From Actinomycetes bacterium (GTDB lineage: Bacteria; Actinomycetota; Actinomycetes; Actinomycetales; Cellulomonadaceae): DNA of 13,738 bases. The stretch lies in assembly GCA_023432565.1 (NCBI GenBank), contig JAEYUL010000158.1, positions 1 through 13,738 of the forward strand, read 5' to 3'. A model generated the notes under the pieces. It worked only from the letters and a program-made list of their open reading frames with translations, was not told the origin of the DNA and made no database searches. Shown here piece by piece: positions 12,539-13,738 of the stretch; the first letter of the stretch is position 1, and each line of letters begins with the position of its first letter. The position numbers and the translations under genes were made by a program.

Positions 12539-13377
12539 CGTGGCGCTCGCTCTCCGGCCGTGACCGCGAACGGCACGTGGTTGCCGGGGACCGGCGCGGG
12601 GCACGTGCCGTGGTCGCTGAACGCGAACGGCAGGTTGACCGCACGGTTGAGGTCGAGGCGCACCGTGGTGCCGGCCTCCCCCGCACCGGCGTCCGCCGGA
12701 CGCTCGACCGTCACCACGCGCCACGGCGCGAGGTCGGGCGCCTCGTCGGTGAACAGCAGCGAGGCGGTGCTGTCCTTGCCCGCCGTGAGCTGCAGCGTCA
12801 CGGTGCGCCCGGCTCGCTCCAGATCCACCTCGCCGACCACGTTCGTGCGGTGCACGAGCCCGGGCCGCGCCGCGCCGACCACCTCGGGCAGCGGCTCGTC
12901 GAACCAGCGGACGGGCACGTCCAGCACCCACGAGGCGTCGTAGGGGAAGGTCGGGACGCCCGTGAACCTGGCACGTGCTGCGGCGCGCGGGTCGCGCAGG
13001 CGCAGCGCGTAGCGGCCCGTGCGGCGCACGAGCTCGACCACCACCTCCGCCTCGGCGCCCGTGCGACCCTCGGGCACGAACGTCGCCGCGATCGTCGAGC
13101 CGGCCTCGGCGACGACGTGGGTGGTGCCCGCACCGGGCTCGTCGGTGGAACGCTTGTGGTGCGCACCCTGATCGTCGGCCCACCACACGCCGGGCACGCC
13201 CTCGAACGCGGTGGGGTCCGACGGCAGCGGAAGGTAGGCCACGAGCGTGAGCCAGCCGTGCGGCGTGGCCAGCTCGTGCTCGCGTGCCGTGCGCCAGCTC
13301 GCCCACTCGGCCTGCTGCGCGCTGACCTCGGCGCCGGTCTCGGTACCGGTCGGGTTCTCGGACAGGGTCGTCGTCAT
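12535..13377 (-). CDS. DUF1684 family protein
   Basis: A 280-residue protein of unknown function. It carries the two marks of DUF1684: GWLTLVAYLPL (41-51) near the N-terminus and, at the C-terminus, LDLNRAVNLPFAFSD (241-255) followed by HGTCPAPVPGNHVPFAVTAGE (256-276), which correspond to the family's FDFNRAYNPPCAF...TCPLPPPENRLPVAV-type block. The cysteine often found after the Asn-Pro-Pro turn is replaced by Phe251, while Cys259 is kept. The first 22 residues are low complexity. No signal peptide or membrane helix is seen, so it should be cytosolic. Start and stop overlap the flanking genes by four bases each, tying it firmly to the ABC operon. The family has no established activity; a role in processing an imported compound is only inference. 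Confidence 0.9.
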   Translation of the reverse strand: MTTTLSENPTGTETGAEVSAQQAEWASWRTAREHELATPHGWLTLVAYLPLPSDPTAFEGVPGVWWADDQGAHHKRSTDEPGAGTTHVVAEAGSTIAATFVPEGRTGAEAEVVVELVRRTGRYALRLRDPRAAARARFTGVPTFPYDASWVLDVPVRWFDEPLPEVVGAARPGLVHRTNVVGEVDLERAGRTVTLQLTAGKDSTASLLFTDEAPDLAPWRVVTVERPADAGAGEAGTTVRLDLNRAVNLPFAFSDHGTCPAPVPGNHVPFAVTAGERAPR

Positions 13378-13738
13378 CGGATCGCCTCTCGTTCGTGGTG
13401 CCGGCCGGGGATCGCCCCGACGAGCTCGACGGTGTACGGGTCCTGCGGGTGGTCGAAGACCTGCTCGACGGGGCCGGTCTCGACGAGCCGCCCTGCGCTC
13501 ATCACGGCGACCTCGTCGGCGACCTGCCGCACGACGGCCAGGTCGTGGGAGATGAACAGGTAGGTCAGGCCGCGCTGCGCGCGCAGGTCCGCGAGCAGGT
13601 CGAGCACGTGGGCCTGCACGGAGACGTCGAGCGCGCTGGTCGGCTCGTCGAGGACGAGGAGCTCCGGGTCGAGCGCGAGGGCGCGCGCGATCGCGACGCG
13701 CTGGCGTTGCCCGCCGGACAGCTCACCGGGCCGTCGCC
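13374..13738 (-). CDS. Dipeptide/oligopeptide ABC transporter ATP-binding protein (partial, N-terminus off window)
   Basis: The C-terminal 120 residues of an ABC ATPase whose start lies beyond the right edge. In frame from 13736 downward one reads the signature GELSGGQRQRVAIARAL, Walker B LLVLDEPTSALD, VSVQAHVLDLL, the H-loop TYLFISHDLAVVRQVAD, then GRLVETGPVEQVFDHPQDPYTVELVGAIPG. This DPYT...L-containing tail is typical of OppD/OppF and DppD/DppF subunits rather than of amino acid importers. The Walker A region is not visible. Many actinobacteria fuse the two peptide-transporter ATPases into one protein of about 550 residues, and this could be such a fusion's second half. Its stop overlaps the DUF1684 ATG (ATGA). 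Peptide permease and binding-protein genes are expected upstream, outside the window. Confidence 0.93.
   Translation of the reverse strand, partial: RRPGELSGGQRQRVAIARALALDPELLVLDEPTSALDVSVQAHVLDLLADLRAQRGLTYLFISHDLAVVRQVADEVAVMSAGRLVETGPVEQVFDHPQDPYTVELVGAIPGRHHEREAIR

Noticed and set aside
11463..12686. Open frame continuous with the ABC ATPase through the permease gene
   Set aside because: It is antisense-free but out of frame with the real permease, has no recognisable domain, and the ATPase has a good ATG and ribosome site at 11462.

Overview
The window is very GC-rich, uses many GTG starts and densely overlapping genes, and carries a SAM-IV-type riboswitch. This points to a high-GC actinobacterium. 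A Cellulomonas-like relative is a guess from sequence style only; there is no rRNA or other marker.

Layout. (1) Positions 1-1424: a minus-strand NADP-type glutamate dehydrogenase (gdhA) with a strong hairpin terminator behind it. (2) Positions 1425-1894: a 470-bp divergent intergenic region with several stem-loops, an operator-like palindrome, a weak promoter and a SAM-IV riboswitch whose four main pairings, including both pseudoknots, can be traced base by base. (3) Positions 1895-3078: a plus-strand pair of translationally coupled flavin reductases, one of the flavodoxin-like NAD(P)H:FMN type and one of the flavin-reductase-domain type, directly downstream of the riboswitch. (4) Positions 3133-13738: ten minus-strand genes forming one apparent operon that enters from beyond the right edge. 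In transcription order they are a dipeptide/oligopeptide-type ABC ATPase (cut by the window edge), a DUF1684 protein, a polar-amino-acid-type ABC permease, its ATPase, its lipoprotein substrate-binding protein, a SolA/sarcosine-oxidase-like flavoenzyme, three divergent luciferase-like (LLM) flavin monooxygenases, and an SsuD alkanesulfonate monooxygenase.

How it works together (inference). The operon looks like an organosulfur scavenging system. The ABC systems would import sulfur-bearing amino-acid-like or peptide-like compounds. The SolA-like oxidase may open N-alkyl amines, and the LLM enzymes and SsuD would use FMNH2 and O2 to cleave C-S bonds and release sulfite. The LLM enzymes need reduced flavin from a partner reductase. 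The two reductases are encoded on the opposite strand under a SAM-sensing riboswitch, so sulfur sufficiency, read as SAM, could throttle the whole monooxygenase set through its flavin supply. This arrangement is the most notable feature of the window. It recalls the B. subtilis ytmI-type sulfur operon, which also combines amino-acid ABC importers with LLM monooxygenases, but the gene content differs.

No mobile elements, CRISPR arrays, tRNAs or rRNAs were seen.
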